Source of the DNA: Blastobasis lacticolella
Taxonomy: Eukaryota > Arthropoda > Insecta > Lepidoptera > Blastobasidae
Assembly: GCA_905147135.1 (NCBI GenBank)
Contig: LR990051.1
Location: 17,141,115-17,205,114 of the forward strand
Direction of reading: 5' to 3'
DNA: 64,000 nt
Part shown: piece after piece, positions 12,301 to 20,700 of the stretch
Position numbering within the stretch: the stretch's first letter is position 1
Layout: the number at the start of each line of letters is the position of its first letter
Made by a program: the position numbers and the translations under genes
The notes under the pieces: generated by a model
What the model saw: the letters and a program-made list of their open reading frames with translations, nothing else
Database searches by the model: none
Told to the model about the DNA's origin: nothing

Positions 12301-15300
12301 TAACCTAGCTGCAATATACTGCAGCACCCTTGCACTCTTTTCCTATGTATCAAAAACAACATCCACAACAAGTATAGGCCCACACAACTAGCTCTACGCC
12401 ATCCCAAGTTTAACACAGGCAAACAGTCAAAACGTCTTACTCAACCCCATTACGTAGACCCTTTAGTGATGTCCACGCGAAGATTTGAAAGACAGTATCT
12501 CGCTCGTACGATTCGTATGTGGAGTGAGCTCCCAGCCACTGTGTTTCCTTTGGGCTATGACATTTGATCGTTCAAGAGTATATTAAAGGTCTCCTTAGAG
12601 GCGGGCAACGCATTGGTAGCCCCCTGGTGTTGCTGATGTCTATAGGCGGCAGTGACCACTTTCCATCAGGTGGGCGCCAAATGCCTGTTTGTCTGCCGTA
12701 TCACATAAAAAAAACTTGCCACCAAAACCACAATTACAGACTGGTACAATCAGCTCTACACTATCCCCTACATTACCAGAAGCAAACATTAAAACAATTT
12801 TGCCAGCACAACAACAATTACAGGTTTATACAACCAGCTCTACACCATTCCCCACGCAACATCTATAACATTTCATCGCCAGGTAATTCCAACGATACAG
12901 CCCAAAGTTATAATTAATCAGACGATGAGCAAATGTGCGACTTTGACTAACCTAATTTCTCAAAATACTGAAATATGTGATTTTAATTTTATTAAAATTA
13001 GTTGAGCAGTAGGTATTTGTGGTTGCTTTACTTTATCGTAACGCTCAATCTCTCTTGCATAGGTATAGAAAGTCTGACCAAATAATTTGACAAGTTCAAT
13101 TTAAAGCTGACCAGAGAGCTGGCTCGTTCCTCGGGCAACGGATTAGCATCGCTATTCAACGAAGCAACGCAGCCAGCTTTCTGGGCACCATTCCGGGGGG
13201 CAGCGGTGTAGACGACTTTTTTAATTTTTAGTATATATTTTATATGTATTAGACATAGACATAGACAATTTCTACAATATAATTTGGCAATTTCTACAAT
13301 ATAAGTTAAAATAATATTTCTTACTAACATAAAATTAGGTTAAATATTGTAGTGTCATGCCAAACTAGCGAATAGGTATATAGATATATTTGTATTGTAA
13401 CTGTAAATATTTTATGTGTATTTACAGCTGGTTTATGCTCATTCCATTAAAGTCGATAAACTTTTTCCGGATAACGGTGTAATTTGGAATGCATTGTTTA
13501 CAATTTTCTTTTCAATAATCATGGCCTCCACTAAGATCAACTGAATGGATAACCCGGGTGATTTTATGGGACGAATCAGGTGATCCTATTGATAGATCCT
13601 TGGTTATTTTAGTGGACAGATGTACTCGTATATCCAGTAGGGTGCCCCAGAGCTCAAAATTATTCTTCGAGTGTTTTGTACTGGACACGTAGAAGATTAT
13701 TATTAAACCGGAAACCTTTAAAAATACAGGTTACCACTTGCAGTAGAATAAAGTTATGGAAGTAGGGAAATCAGGCTCGATAGGTTGAAGTAATTATTAT
13801 CCACTGAACTGTACGGTTTAGATATAATTTTATTAACAAAAGGCAATAAATTTAACACCTTTTTCTAATATATTTTTATAGATTCCAGGTTTTATAGAAA
13901 TCCCCTACGAGCCCAATGGAAAACCAACACTCGAAGAAACATTTTGATCTTTGAGGTATCCTACTGGATATCCATCTGTAGACTAAAATTATCCAGGTGA
14001 TCGTGCTGGACATAGCGTAAAATAGGTCACCTGAGTGGCTATCACTGTAGATGAAATACAATCAATATTCTCGCAGCTTTTTTTTCCTCATGCTATAAGA
14101 GCAATAATGACCTTTTCTGAACAATATTATAGTAATTTTTAATTAAAATTGAGCAGGTAGGCGCGTAATAATAATAAATATTAGAATGCGCGAGTGCGCA
14201 TCTGGGACATTAATGATAAGTTGAGATATTATTTTGGCGAAAAATAAATTGAGAACTGGAGAAGGTAGGCTATCCTTTCATTACGAGCACTTATCACCAA
14301 CCTGTTTAGTTGGCTTGGTGTGCGCACTAGCAGCCCAACCCGACTAAACTCTATACCGCACGCGGCCGATACAAAAGTCTGCGGCCAACCCGACTATGCT
14401 ATCGGCTTAAGAATTTCGTCTGCAAGGAGCTGATCGCCAGAACGATAGTCCTGCAAACGTTGCGAAGCTGGTCGAACATAGCCGATAATTTCCGATCCAC
14501 AGTCGCAATATAAACGCTACGTAGCGATTGGTATCTTGGCTAAACCTGAAATATTGATACAAGTGCCACAAACTTATCTGACCGAGTGATGGGTGTCGCT
14601 GTTGTTGGCATTGACATTTCAATTTCAAACTAAAGCGTCGCCATTTTTCACAGTTCTAGTTTTGGCCACCAGGTCAGATAAATTTGTAGTCAGATACGGG
14701 TCTGGTACTGGCCGATCAATCGACAACACCAGGTGCAGTTCCCAGACCATGAAACTAATCATAAAACAGTGACTCACGCCTTCCACACTTGTCGACGTGG
14801 TTGGTAACGAAATCTTCCAGGCACTGGCAGACCTTCAGCACGTCGTCGCATTCGGAACTATCGAAGCCGCAGTCCACGTCAATGGAACACGCGTCGCCGT
14901 ACTTCTTGTTGCCTCGCTTCGATGGATCTGGGGAATAAGGCTCCTATTAACTATAGTAATAGTATAATATTAATTATCTTACAAGATGACCCCTTGACTG
15001 GATGCGGAGGACACAGGACCGGTCTTTATGAAGTTCTCTGGGTGGTTTGGCTAGCAATGGGCGTCTTCTGACTGTTAATAAATATGATGAAATTAGCCTC
15101 CTGGACCCCATTTGAGCACACCTTCAAGGCAATAGTAAATAGGCTTTTTGTTATTACAAAGTTTATTAATAAAATATCACCATTATCATCTCCAGCTCAT
15201 ACTAGTCCACCGCTGGACATAATATGCCTATGCACCCTGACCTCTGCTTGTCGAATCCAGATTACACCTGCAGCCTTTCGCAATTCGCCACTCCACCTGG

Positions 15301-15740
15301 CCGAAGGACGTTTTATTACCACGTTCGCTGAATTTCGGATTCCACTCAAACGCGATTACTCTAGCCATTTTCGATACTCTGGGAGATATGACCCGTCCAC
15401 TGCCACTTTAGCTAGTTCTGTGCGCTATGTCTATGAGCTAGAAGTAACTTTGGTTCTCTGTCAAATCACTTCGTAGCAAATTTTAACCTTCCGTGCAATA
15501 GCTCCAATCGATCACGTTCAAATCTGGTCAGGTTCCCCTGTTAACAAGGTCACGGATTTCGCTCTACTATAATTACCTGATCTGCCATATCCTGGACCAT
15601 TATCAAGTAATGTAATAAAATGTAATGTATGTCTCTATCTCCTCACCGAAGGGCTGTGCCGGGTCGCCGTCGGCGGCGGCAGGTGCCGACAGCGCCAGCA
15701 CCGCGAGCGCCGCCAGCGCGCGCGCTCGCCCGCGAGCCAT
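218..15740 (-). CDS. Small cysteine-rich type I membrane protein, four coding exons
   Basis: The coding sequence joins 15740-15647, 14927-14778, 2226-2089 and 336-218 on the minus strand: 501 nt, 166 residues plus TGA. Every intron is GT-AG and phase 1, and the frame stays open across all joins. The start is supported by an in-frame TGA 15 nt upstream (15755-15753) and a good context (AAC before ATG). Residues 1 to about 23 form an Ala/Leu-rich signal peptide. Residues 33-81 and 83-127 are two six-cysteine modules (Cys 45, 51, 58, 65, 67, 79 and 89, 95, 104, 109, 111, 126), each with a C-x-C pair, similar in layout to EB-type extracellular modules. There is one N-glycosylation sequon (Asn86-Glu-Ser). 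Residues 142-161 are a hydrophobic helix, followed by a short basic tail ending RLFSR. I infer a cell-surface protein with a small extracellular domain. Partner and pathway are unknown and I recognise no named family member. Confidence 0.85.
1193..1450 (+). repeat. Family G interspersed repeat, GAT-tailed
   Basis: It begins GGCCGTGTGGTGTCCGGCAG and ends in GGGCTGTGATGATG. It matches copies at 27150-27407, 48507-48762 and 60269-60802 along nearly its full length, and a scrap at 63712-63800. The 5' part resembles a repeat type common in Lepidoptera that carries 'GTCGTA.AAGGCGACTAA'. The GAT tail suggests mobilisation by an RTE-type LINE. Confidence 0.75.
1588..1940 (-). repeat. Family F LINE 3' end (CR1/Jockey-like)
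   Basis: Read on the minus strand it runs from GAGAGGTAGGGCATAGCG to a poly-A after GTATGACATAA. It shares this whole layout with 16688-17020, 22583-22900, 30707-31050 and 59926-60206. The terminal part holds the 'CCATCAGGTGG' signature found in lepidopteran CR1-type LINE 3' UTRs. No coding capacity remains. Confidence 0.7.
2089..2226 (-). CDS. Exon encoding the second six-cysteine module
   Basis: This exon is 138 nt with phase 1 at both ends. The acceptor is CACATTCCAG and the donor is GTAAGT (2088-2083), a near-consensus site. It encodes residues 82-128. The cysteine spacing is C-x5-C-x8-C-x4-C-x1-C-x14-C, the same order as the preceding exon, so the two modules look like duplicated units. 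A SINE-A fragment sits only 31 nt beyond the acceptor. Confidence 0.85.
2258..2447 (+). repeat. SINE-A fragment next to a splice acceptor
   Basis: It matches the body and tail of the full-length SINE-A at 51056-51401, from 'aaaacatcgtgatgaaac' to 'caaggcggac'. The tRNA-like head is missing. It is antisense to the host gene and begins 31 nt upstream of the exon at 2226, right at the expected branch-point zone. Confidence 0.75.
2450..2614 (+). repeat. Family C LINE 3' end (CR1-like)
   Basis: It is a degenerate copy of the element at 52215-52430: 'gaagttcttcaagaaa' coding remnant, then the tail 'ctaccttagtgttataaaa'. It directly abuts the SINE-A fragment on its left. Confidence 0.6.
4076..4262 (+). 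repeat. RTE-type LINE remnant (ORF C-terminus)
   Basis: Reading on the plus strand gives RGRPKK-x-W followed by TESD.R and later AD/KK.E motifs, the pattern near the C-terminus of insect RTE reverse transcriptases. Stops and frameshifts are present, so it is dead. Confidence 0.6.
4313..4695 (-). repeat. CR1-like LINE 3' UTR remnant
   Basis: It contains 'cctacctgatgttaaacggttactgcacc' style text (split across the unit), 'gacaccgcagacttgacag' and 'gtctggctgtagaa'. These match the 3' UTR style of lepidopteran CR1 elements. It partly matches 28590-28860 in the same orientation. It is too decayed to translate. Confidence 0.5.
4745..4850 (-). repeat. Family C LINE tail fragment
   Basis: The text 'ggcaaataagcgtgtggc..gcctgatggcaagc' and 'tttgcaataccaggg' match the terminal 100 bp of the family C copy at 15795-16010. 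Confidence 0.5.
5398..5488 (+). repeat. Family D LINE 3' tail fragment
   Basis: 'ttcctatacaagcatgctc' followed by 'caccaggtgagatggcggtc' matches the end of the family D copy at 60480-60650. Confidence 0.5.
6648..6785. repeat. Family K repeat
   Basis: It shares 'ggcagaattcgtt', 'ttggtgcca.agtaaaagtt' and 'attggtatca' in order with 35410-35565. The class is unknown and no coding signal is seen. Confidence 0.45.
7109..7280 (-). repeat. SINE-A, truncated
   Basis: It carries the tail half of SINE-A in gene orientation: 'ctctcgcgcacgagggcc' through 'ggatcatggttacacattc'-like text, with the head deleted. Confidence 0.75.
7964..8235 (-). repeat. SINE-A, nearly complete, head decayed
   Basis: It covers tail, body and the promoter-proximal block ('acgtacataactcagaaaa', 'gtcattggt') in gene orientation. 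The tRNA-like head is no longer recognisable. Confidence 0.75.
8914..9150 (-). repeat. SINE-A, head deleted
   Basis: It matches SINE-A from 'ttggcgttaatgtc' to 'ttttccctaaccg' in gene orientation. It has a 15-20 bp internal duplication-like insertion around 9047-9062 ('tagtagtgtactacc'). Confidence 0.75.
10096..10427 (-). repeat. SINE-A, near full length with tRNA-like head
   Basis: Read on the minus strand it starts GAGCATCGGTGGCCTAGTGG, an A-box-like block, then has GGTTTGAATCCC, a B-box-like block. It continues through the body to 'ggacattaacgctaagatg'. This is one of the two best copies and lies in gene orientation inside intron 2. Confidence 0.8.
10515..10870 (+). repeat. Family I repeat
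   Basis: About 340 bp matching the reverse complement of 27895-28240, including 'gattgaatggtttcctttt', 'cttgagtatcactgttta' and 'gctagagtatcgatttta' blocks. It has no ORF and its class is unknown. Confidence 0.6.
11040..11290 (+). repeat. Lepidopteran-style interspersed repeat with TATG-rich tail
   Basis: 'gtctctgcctacccctatgg' followed by 'gcgtgagtgtgtatgtatgt' resembles the 3' end of a repeat common in Lepidoptera ('tctacccc..ggg....gcgtgat..tatgtatgt'). A 90-codon ORF crosses it but has no recognisable motif, and I treat it as non-coding. Confidence 0.45.
12427..12718 (+). repeat. Family E LINE 3' end with ORF C-terminus
   Basis: The plus-strand reading RRFERQYLARTIRMW-SELPATVFP is the characteristic C-terminal block of CR1/Jockey-type LINE ORF2 proteins. 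It is followed by GLLRGGQRIG, a 3' UTR with 'ccatcaggtgg', and poly-A. It matches 29630-29895. A stop interrupts the block, so it is a dead 5'-truncated copy. Confidence 0.75.
13096..13220 (+). repeat. Probable LINE ORF C-terminal fragment
   Basis: The plus-strand reading FLGQRISIAIQRSNAASFLG resembles a C-terminal motif I know from lepidopteran Jockey-type LINE proteins. It is followed by a stop and AT-rich sequence. A chance match is possible. Confidence 0.4.
13520..14050. repeat. Inverted repeat pair, about 150-170 bp arms
   Basis: 13527-13690 and the reverse complement of 13920-14045 share 'atatccagtagg', 'ctcaaaat' and 'ttcttcgagtgtt' with diverged spacing. One reading of both arms gives ISSR(V/I)PQ-S/RSK, faintly like the SGVPQGS motif of reverse transcriptases, but this is not convincing. 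Confidence 0.4.
14290..14760. other. Less AT-rich intronic segment beside the first module exon
   Basis: This stretch is richer in G and C than the surrounding intron. It has repeated words such as 'cggccaacccgact' and 'gccgata'. A 16-bp inverted repeat lies at 14569-14584 and 14672-14687 with one mismatch. I see no splice-bounded reading frame. It may be a decayed DNA transposon. Confidence 0.3.
14778..14927 (-). CDS. Exon encoding the first six-cysteine module
   Basis: This exon is 150 nt with phase 1 at both ends. The acceptor is TTCCCCAG (AG at 14929-14928) and the donor is GTGAGT (14777-14772). It encodes residues 32-82. The cysteine spacing is C-x5-C-x6-C-x6-C-x1-C-x11-C. The exon is bounded by AT-rich intron and contains no stop in the joined frame. 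Confidence 0.85.
15188..15500 (-). repeat. RTE-type LINE remnant
   Basis: 'catcatct...agctcat..tagtccaccgctggaca' and the following text follow the minus-strand 3' end of RTE-type LINEs as also seen at 17206 and 46757. An open plus-strand frame of 130 codons here is the antisense shadow of the LINE. Confidence 0.5.
15505..15608 (+). repeat. SINE-A tail fragment
   Basis: 'tctggtcaggttcccctg', 'aattacctgatctgcca' and 'tcctggaccat' match the distal body of SINE-A. It is antisense to the gene and lies about 40 bp downstream of the signal-peptide exon donor. Confidence 0.65.
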
Positions 15741-15771
15741 GTTAGCGCTGCGTCAAGTGCCGTGAGCCCAC
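15647..15771 (-). CDS. Exon carrying the start codon and signal peptide
   Basis: The exon starts after a strong acceptor: a pyrimidine-rich run then TTCTCAG, with AG at 15773-15772. It carries 31 nt of 5' UTR, then ATG at 15740. It encodes residues 1-31 and ends at 15647 before the donor GTGAGG. It is much more GC-rich than its surroundings, mostly Ala, Leu and Arg codons. Because it begins with an acceptor, at least one non-coding exon lies upstream, above 15772. Confidence 0.8.
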
Positions 15772-15794
15772 CTGAGAACAAGAAGAGATATTAA

Positions 15795-16010
15795 AAAAAA
15801 AATTATACCACTAAGGTGGCAAACAAGCATACGACCCGCCTGATGGTAAGCTGCAGTCACCGCAGCCTGTGGACGTTTGCAATACCAGGGGAATCACCCA
15901 CGCGTTGCCGACCCCGTTAAACCCTTTTAACCCCTTTCTTGAAGAACTCCATGTTGTACTCTCCAAGGAAAATCTCTCAGGTAGTTCATTTCACAACCTT
16001 AGTGTGCGTG
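15795..16010 (-). repeat. Family C LINE 3' end
   Basis: Poly-A/T-rich start, then 'accactaaggtggcaaaca', 'gcctgatggtaagc', 'cgcgttgccgaccccgtt' and 'cttgaagaactccatgttg'. The minus-strand frame is the CR1-type C-terminus. It lies just upstream of the gene's start-codon exon. Confidence 0.65.
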
Positions 16011-16089
16011 GGAGAAAGTTCCGTTGGAACCGCACAGTTCGCGACCAATTTGGCTCCAAGGTGTGAGGATGAACTCCTTGTCGGCGGCA

Positions 16090-16260
16090 CAGACATAGAC
16101 AAATCTTTATTTGGACCAAATACACATCCAAAATAATTCAAAATTGAATTTACAAAAACCAAACTGGGGCCATGCGACGTCGGACCAAACTGGACGAGCC
16201 TCAGCGTAATGCTATGAATAGCAATAGTCAATCATAGCGCTGATTTTCAGGCTGACCACC
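16090..16260. repeat. Weak interspersed repeat
   Basis: 'cacagacatagacaaatctttatttgg' style text (broken here) resembles the 3' ends of insect retroelements that end near ATTTATT. It has no coding content and I cannot classify it. Confidence 0.25.
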
Positions 16261-16499
16261 GCTTGTTTACCACCATGGAGGTAAAAAAAAACCTAGAGTT
16301 CGATGCGCGTATTATGCGAAAGTACTTCAAACTAAATTATGTTACACACAAGTATCAGATTGTATATCAAGTATGTTATACAGATTCGAATACTTAAACT
16401 AATAAAATAAATCAAACATTTGAACTCGATTACAACATTCTCATTGATACGCTAATTAGTCACATTTTTTATTAGACATAAGTATTCACGACACGAACA

Positions 16500-16680
16500 T
16501 GGAACATACCTGTCTAAGAACAGCCTGTACACTCTAGCTTTGAAGGCATCCATATTATAATAATCAGGGAAAACACTCGCAGGCAACATGTTCCATTCAT
16601 TAGCAGTACGCATTACAAAGGCATTGCAAAGGTATTGTGTACATTGTTCCCAATTTAAGCAACCGGAAATAAGCAGGCAT
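16500..16680 (-). repeat. Family D LINE ORF C-terminus (Jockey-like)
   Basis: The minus-strand reading contains FVMRTANEWNMLPASVFPDY, then DAFKARVYRLFLDR. This is the typical end of a Jockey/CR1-type reverse transcriptase protein. It is a truncated remnant. Confidence 0.7.
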
Positions 16681-16687
16681 TTAAGTG

Positions 16688-17020
16688 AGGTAGGGCGAAG
16701 CGGGATTTCCCGTTCAAATTAGAGACTCGTGACTGGGGACCTTACAGAATACCATAACCAACCAAAAATGTTTTATACGGATAACTATTTTAAATAGTAT
16801 TGTGTTCCTGCCGGTGAGTAAGGTGATCCAGGGGATGAGGATTTGGGGAACAATGGTTTTGGCATTGGATAGGCATTTGCTTTTTATTTCCAGAGTTAAA
16901 GAGGTGAGCAACGTTACGCCGTACGTACAGCGGTACAACTGGAGTTGCTAGTACTTATAGGCAGCGGTGACAATATTACATCATGTGGGTCGCTTGCTTG
17001 CTTACCTACCGTATGTCTTA
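16688..17020 (+). repeat. Family F LINE 3' end, diverged
   Basis: It follows the family F order (ggtaggg.g.agcggg, 'taaatagtattgtg', 'gccggtgagtaaggt', 'cctaccgtatgtc') with many substitutions. Confidence 0.6.
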
Positions 17021-17205
17021 AAGGAAGAGATATATTATTCAGTTTCTATTGATACTTTTATCATTGCAAGACTTTCCATTGTCTCAAAAGAGGAGAGGAG
17101 AGGTCTCGTGTTAAAGGTCTTCCACTGGGGACCTTGAGACTGGTTGAATAGTCTCAGGAACCGATTGGCACCCCGTGACGATGTAAATATATTATTATTA
17201 TTGAT

Positions 17206-17350
17206 TATCATCATCATCATATCAGCCAGAAGACGCCCACTGCTGGGCATAGGCCTCCCCCAGAGATCTCCACAAAGGCCGGTCCTGTTCTTTCCGCATC
17301 GAACTGGTACCTGCGATCCTTACCGGGTCCTGGTTATTGTTATTACTCCT
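17206..17350 (-). repeat. RTE LINE 3' end
   Basis: It starts with ATC repeats, then 'cagccagaagacgcccactg', 'ggcctcccccagagatctcc' and 'ttccgcatc'. It is nearly identical to 46757-46900, and its (GAT)n end on the minus strand is typical of RTE LINEs. Confidence 0.7.
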
Positions 17351-18220
17351 GTTAAACCCTCAAAGTGATGAATATTTCAGGCTAAATTACCTACATAGAA
17401 TATCTCGAAGAAATGTCTGCAAGAGCTCGTTCCATTATTTATATCTACATTATTCTACATGGGTGGAAGTTCGGTGTTCGCGCCATTTGTCTCCGAGCCC
17501 GTGTCCGTTGCCGGTGTGCCTTGGTTTGCATAATACGTACGCCTTGTAATGCAAATGCAAAGCTTGGACAAGTTCCTACTGATTTTGACGTAGTATAGCA
17601 TAATTTTACATGGAGGTGAAAATAAGTAAGGCGGTGATATCCGTACATCGGAATTTTTGTCAAAACTGTATTTGACAACTTATAGTCCACAAGTACATTA
17701 AAGAGATTGTACAAATAAGAGATTAGACAACAGGCACTACTTATCTCTAAAAAGAAATCTCTTCCAGCAGGCCTACAAAAAGTGAGATCCGATTAACATA
17801 CGCAGACACGACGTGCACAATAATTATATGATTTAACTGGAATTTAACTTGTATAAACACGTACAACGTTCAGTCTTCTTTCTTGCAGTAAAACCTCCCC
17901 AAGCTTGACAAAGACTGTTTCCACTAGCTGACCTGTTTGCTTCCGTTACAAGCCATCAAAACCTCACTAGTTTCAAAGAAAAGCTTCTAACCCCCCAAAG
18001 TACGTGCCAAAATTAATACTACAGCTATATTGACGTCATAAATAAGACAACTCCTAACGGGTGGCCTAAAAGTAGCTGGATTTATGGGCGCAGCGCAATG
18101 CGGCTGCCCCGCGTTTGCTTGCCCTGCATCGCTACGTTCGGTTAAAGATATTTTATTTATATTATTAATTTATTTAACAGTTTAACAGCAATCTAATTCT
18201 ATTTAAACTAAATACATAAT
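17351..18220. other. No gene recognised
   Basis: AT-rich sequence with a less AT-rich patch at 17465-17540. Short frames overlap each other in several phases and have no motif, so I call nothing here. Confidence 0.5.
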
Positions 18221-18470
18221 GACGACCTGATTGGTTCAGTGGTCTGCCACGCAAGAATAACCGGGTTCGATTCCCGGTCTGGCAGAAATTGAAATGATGA
18301 AATTTAATTTCTGTTAGGGGTCTGGGTGGTCTATGTATAATAAGTATGCATTTAACAGTATATAAGTAGTTTATCAGTTATCTAGCACCCATAACACAAG
18401 CTTTGCTTACTTTGGGGCTAGATGGCGCTGTGTGAATTTGTCCACGATTATTTATTTATTTTATTAAAGT
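18221..18470 (+). repeat. SINE-B, full-length tRNA-headed copy
   Basis: The head has a pol III A-box-like block TGGTTCAGTGG (18232-18242) and a B box GGTTCGATTCC (18264-18274). The body includes 'ttgaaatgatgaa', 'agcacccataacacaag' and 'ggggctagatggcgctgtg', then an ATTT-rich tail. Other copies are at 27475, 28300, 53868 and 57008. It is not a functional tRNA: the stems do not close as a cloverleaf. Confidence 0.75.
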
Positions 18471-18779
18471 TGTAGTGCCAATAACTAAATTGCAATTTAT
18501 AATTTAGGACTCAATGTAGCTCATACAACTTACAAATATAGATGACACCATGTGATTTTTGTATCACCCTTGGTTTAAATCACCTGCTAGAAAGGCGTAT
18601 GTATCGCCCATAACTTACGATTCAGATAGGTTTAAATATGATTCAAAATTTAAATTTTTTTTAAATTAAATTATAAAACCAATAAAATATTAATCGAACC
18701 TTTCCCTGAAGTCGGAATGTTTTTGTTGAAACTCTGCGTTATTTTACATAACCTTAAAGCTGTTTCTAGTAGCTGAAGA

Positions 18780-18943
18780 TTGGTTTCATCACGATGTTTT
18801 CCCTCACCGTAAGAGTATGGGTTAATGTTCAACTAATGTACATAACTCAGAAAAGAGTCATTGGTACATGGCGGTACTGGAGTTCGAACTCGAAACCTCT
18901 GGCTTACGAGTTAGATAACTTTACCCATAGGTCACAGACGCTC
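18780..18943 (-). repeat. SINE-A head half
   Basis: 'tttcatcacgatgttttccc' to 'cagacgctcc' is the promoter half of SINE-A on the minus strand, with a B-box-like 'ggttcgaac' derivative. The tail half is absent. Confidence 0.75.
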
Positions 18944-19114
18944 CGAAAGTAGGGGTAAACCATTTCCCACTTATTACATTGTCACTCGTAATTTGTTGGT
19001 GAACTAGACCACTTATATTGTAAATGTACCCTATAAGATGTATCTTAATGGGAGAAGATGTCGCCTCCTTTGTTTGATTGTTGTTGTGAACTATTCCAGA
19101 ATGGTCTAACTATA

Positions 19115-19320
19115 CATAGTATAAAATAAAGTCGTTTCCCACCGTCTGTATCTATGTACGCTTAGATCTTTTCACTATGGATTTAAATGTAAAAATAGAT
19201 AGAGTGATTCAAGAGAAAGATTTATAAGAAAGGAAAAAAGGGTAGGTAGGGGTAAAGCAGGTCTACGCGAACTAAGTCGTGCTAGACACTAGAAGGGTCC
19301 AGTAGTGTCTCTATTTAATC
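19115..19320 (+). mobile_element. Helitron-like non-autonomous fragment
   Basis: It shares with 20265-20470 the blocks 'gtcgcttcccgccgtctgt', 'cgcttagatctttt', 'agagtgattcaagag' and 'ggggtaaagcaggt'. It closes with 'cactag' after a short hairpin-like GC stretch. Confidence 0.5.
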
Positions 19321-20264
19321 AGGTCAGAGCAAGGAAAACATGGTCAAATACTCATTATTATTTTACATGCGCATAATATGACTTCGTTTTAAACCTGAAC
19401 CCCGCCCGCCTGAGTTTCGCAAAACAACAATTGTTGCTTTATCGTATTATGAATAGCGAGTATCTCTAACAACAACAGGCAAACTCGCAATCAATAAAAT
19501 GATCTGCGATTCTGCATTTTCGTTACAAATGATCCAAAGGCGGACCTTGGACAAAATCATATCGTCCGAACACTCATCTCGTGTAATTCTAATATTCATT
19601 GACTCCTAATACATTTCATTCTATTCCATATCACTAACAGGAAATCCAATCAGCACTGGTAATTGTCTAGACGCGTGCCACATCTAAAGGAAGAGCCAGC
19701 GTTTGACAATAATTACTCCACGTATTTGCTATAATATCCCTTACTTTGTCGACAAACATCTGGGTTGGTTACCTAAATAAATTTATTTTGGTTTCAACCA
19801 CCAATTATACCTACGTGATAAATACAATGACCTTGCTGCTTATTTATGTAAAAACCTAAGATCAACTACCCTCTACAAAACATTCCGTGTTATTAAAGTT
19901 TCTAATCGAAACTTTTAATCCGAAGAAACAAGACATTTATGTTGTAACTTTATATAATACTGAATATATTACAGTGCGATTACGGCAAAGAAAGCTAAAC
20001 AAAAGCAAAAAAATTATGAATACACGAAAGCAATGACCTTTTTGTTAAAGTGTATGTTATAGTTATAATACTTAAGGAAAACTTGATAAGGATAATCGCG
20101 AAATAAATTTCAACGTCTTCATTAGACTTTCTAGAAGCAGAACGACTATCAATCATCCACAATAGAGATACATAGTCATCATTATCAGCCTATAATAATC
20201 CGCTACTGGACTATTTTCTATATCATACTCACGTACACACACATTTTCAATTATTTAATGTATA

Positions 20265-20470
20265 TATACTTAGTGAAAAACAACGTCGCTTCCCGCCGTC
20301 TGTCCCTATGTATCTATACACGCTTAGATCTTTTAAACTACGCAACAGATTTTAAAGCGATATTCAACAATAGACAGAGCAATTCAAGAAGAAGGTTCGT
20401 AAGCAAGAAAAATAAGAGTAGATAGGGGTAAAGTAGGTGTACGCGAACGAATTCGCGCCGGGCCCACTAG
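20265..20470 (+). mobile_element. Helitron-like non-autonomous element, 3' end intact
   Basis: The right end has a 6-bp hairpin (CGCGAA 20442-20447, TTCGCG 20452-20457) about 9 nt before CTAG (20467-20470), followed by T. That is the terminal architecture of Helitrons. The body blocks are shared with 19115, 23855 and 34250. It has no protein-coding capacity. Confidence 0.6.
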
Positions 20471-20587
20471 TATCATTGTAAAATAAATACCAGGGATCCA
20501 TATGACCCTGTTCACTCATAAATGTCCCGTCCTAAAGCTGATATGGACTAAACCAGCATTATGCTGATCTACTCTGCCCCGGGGTTC

Positions 20588-20700
20588 TTATCGTCAGCCT
20601 ATAATGGCCCACTATTGAGGCGACGGCCTTCTTATAGCTCTCGCCGAGAGGGAATTAGGCATAATCCATCGCTCTGGCCTCTTCCTCGTTGAAATATATC
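20588..20700 (-). repeat. Possible RTE LINE remnant
   Basis: 'cagcctataatggcccact' and 'ctctcgccgagaggga' resemble minus-strand RTE 3' ends. A similar short piece lies at 20165-20225. Both are heavily diverged. Confidence 0.35.

Larger units (their letters stand above)
2227..14777 (-). other. Intron 2 of the gene (12.55 kb), repeat-rich
   Basis: This intron separates the two cysteine-module exons. It contains five SINE-A copies, RTE and CR1-like LINE pieces and several unclassified repeats, listed separately. I recognise nothing in 2615-4075 (apart from a CA-rich tract at 2645-2690), 4851-5397, 5489-6647, 6786-7108, 7281-7963, 8236-8913, 9151-10095 (apart from a SINE-A head scrap near 9558), 11291-12426, 12719-13095, 13221-13500 and 14061-14290. 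Confidence 0.75.
14928..15646 (-). other. Intron 1 of the coding region (719 nt)
   Basis: GT-AG intron between the signal-peptide exon and the first module exon, phase 1. It is largely filled by an RTE fragment and a SINE-A fragment. Confidence 0.75.

Noticed and set aside
15084..15476. 130-codon plus frame beside the gene
   Set aside because: It is antisense to an RTE LINE remnant inside intron 1, with no other support.
18221..18295. Possible tRNA gene
   Set aside because: A and B boxes are present, but the acceptor and anticodon stems do not form, and the sequence continues into a repeated body. It is a SINE head. The same applies to 37155-37220 and 51056-51130.
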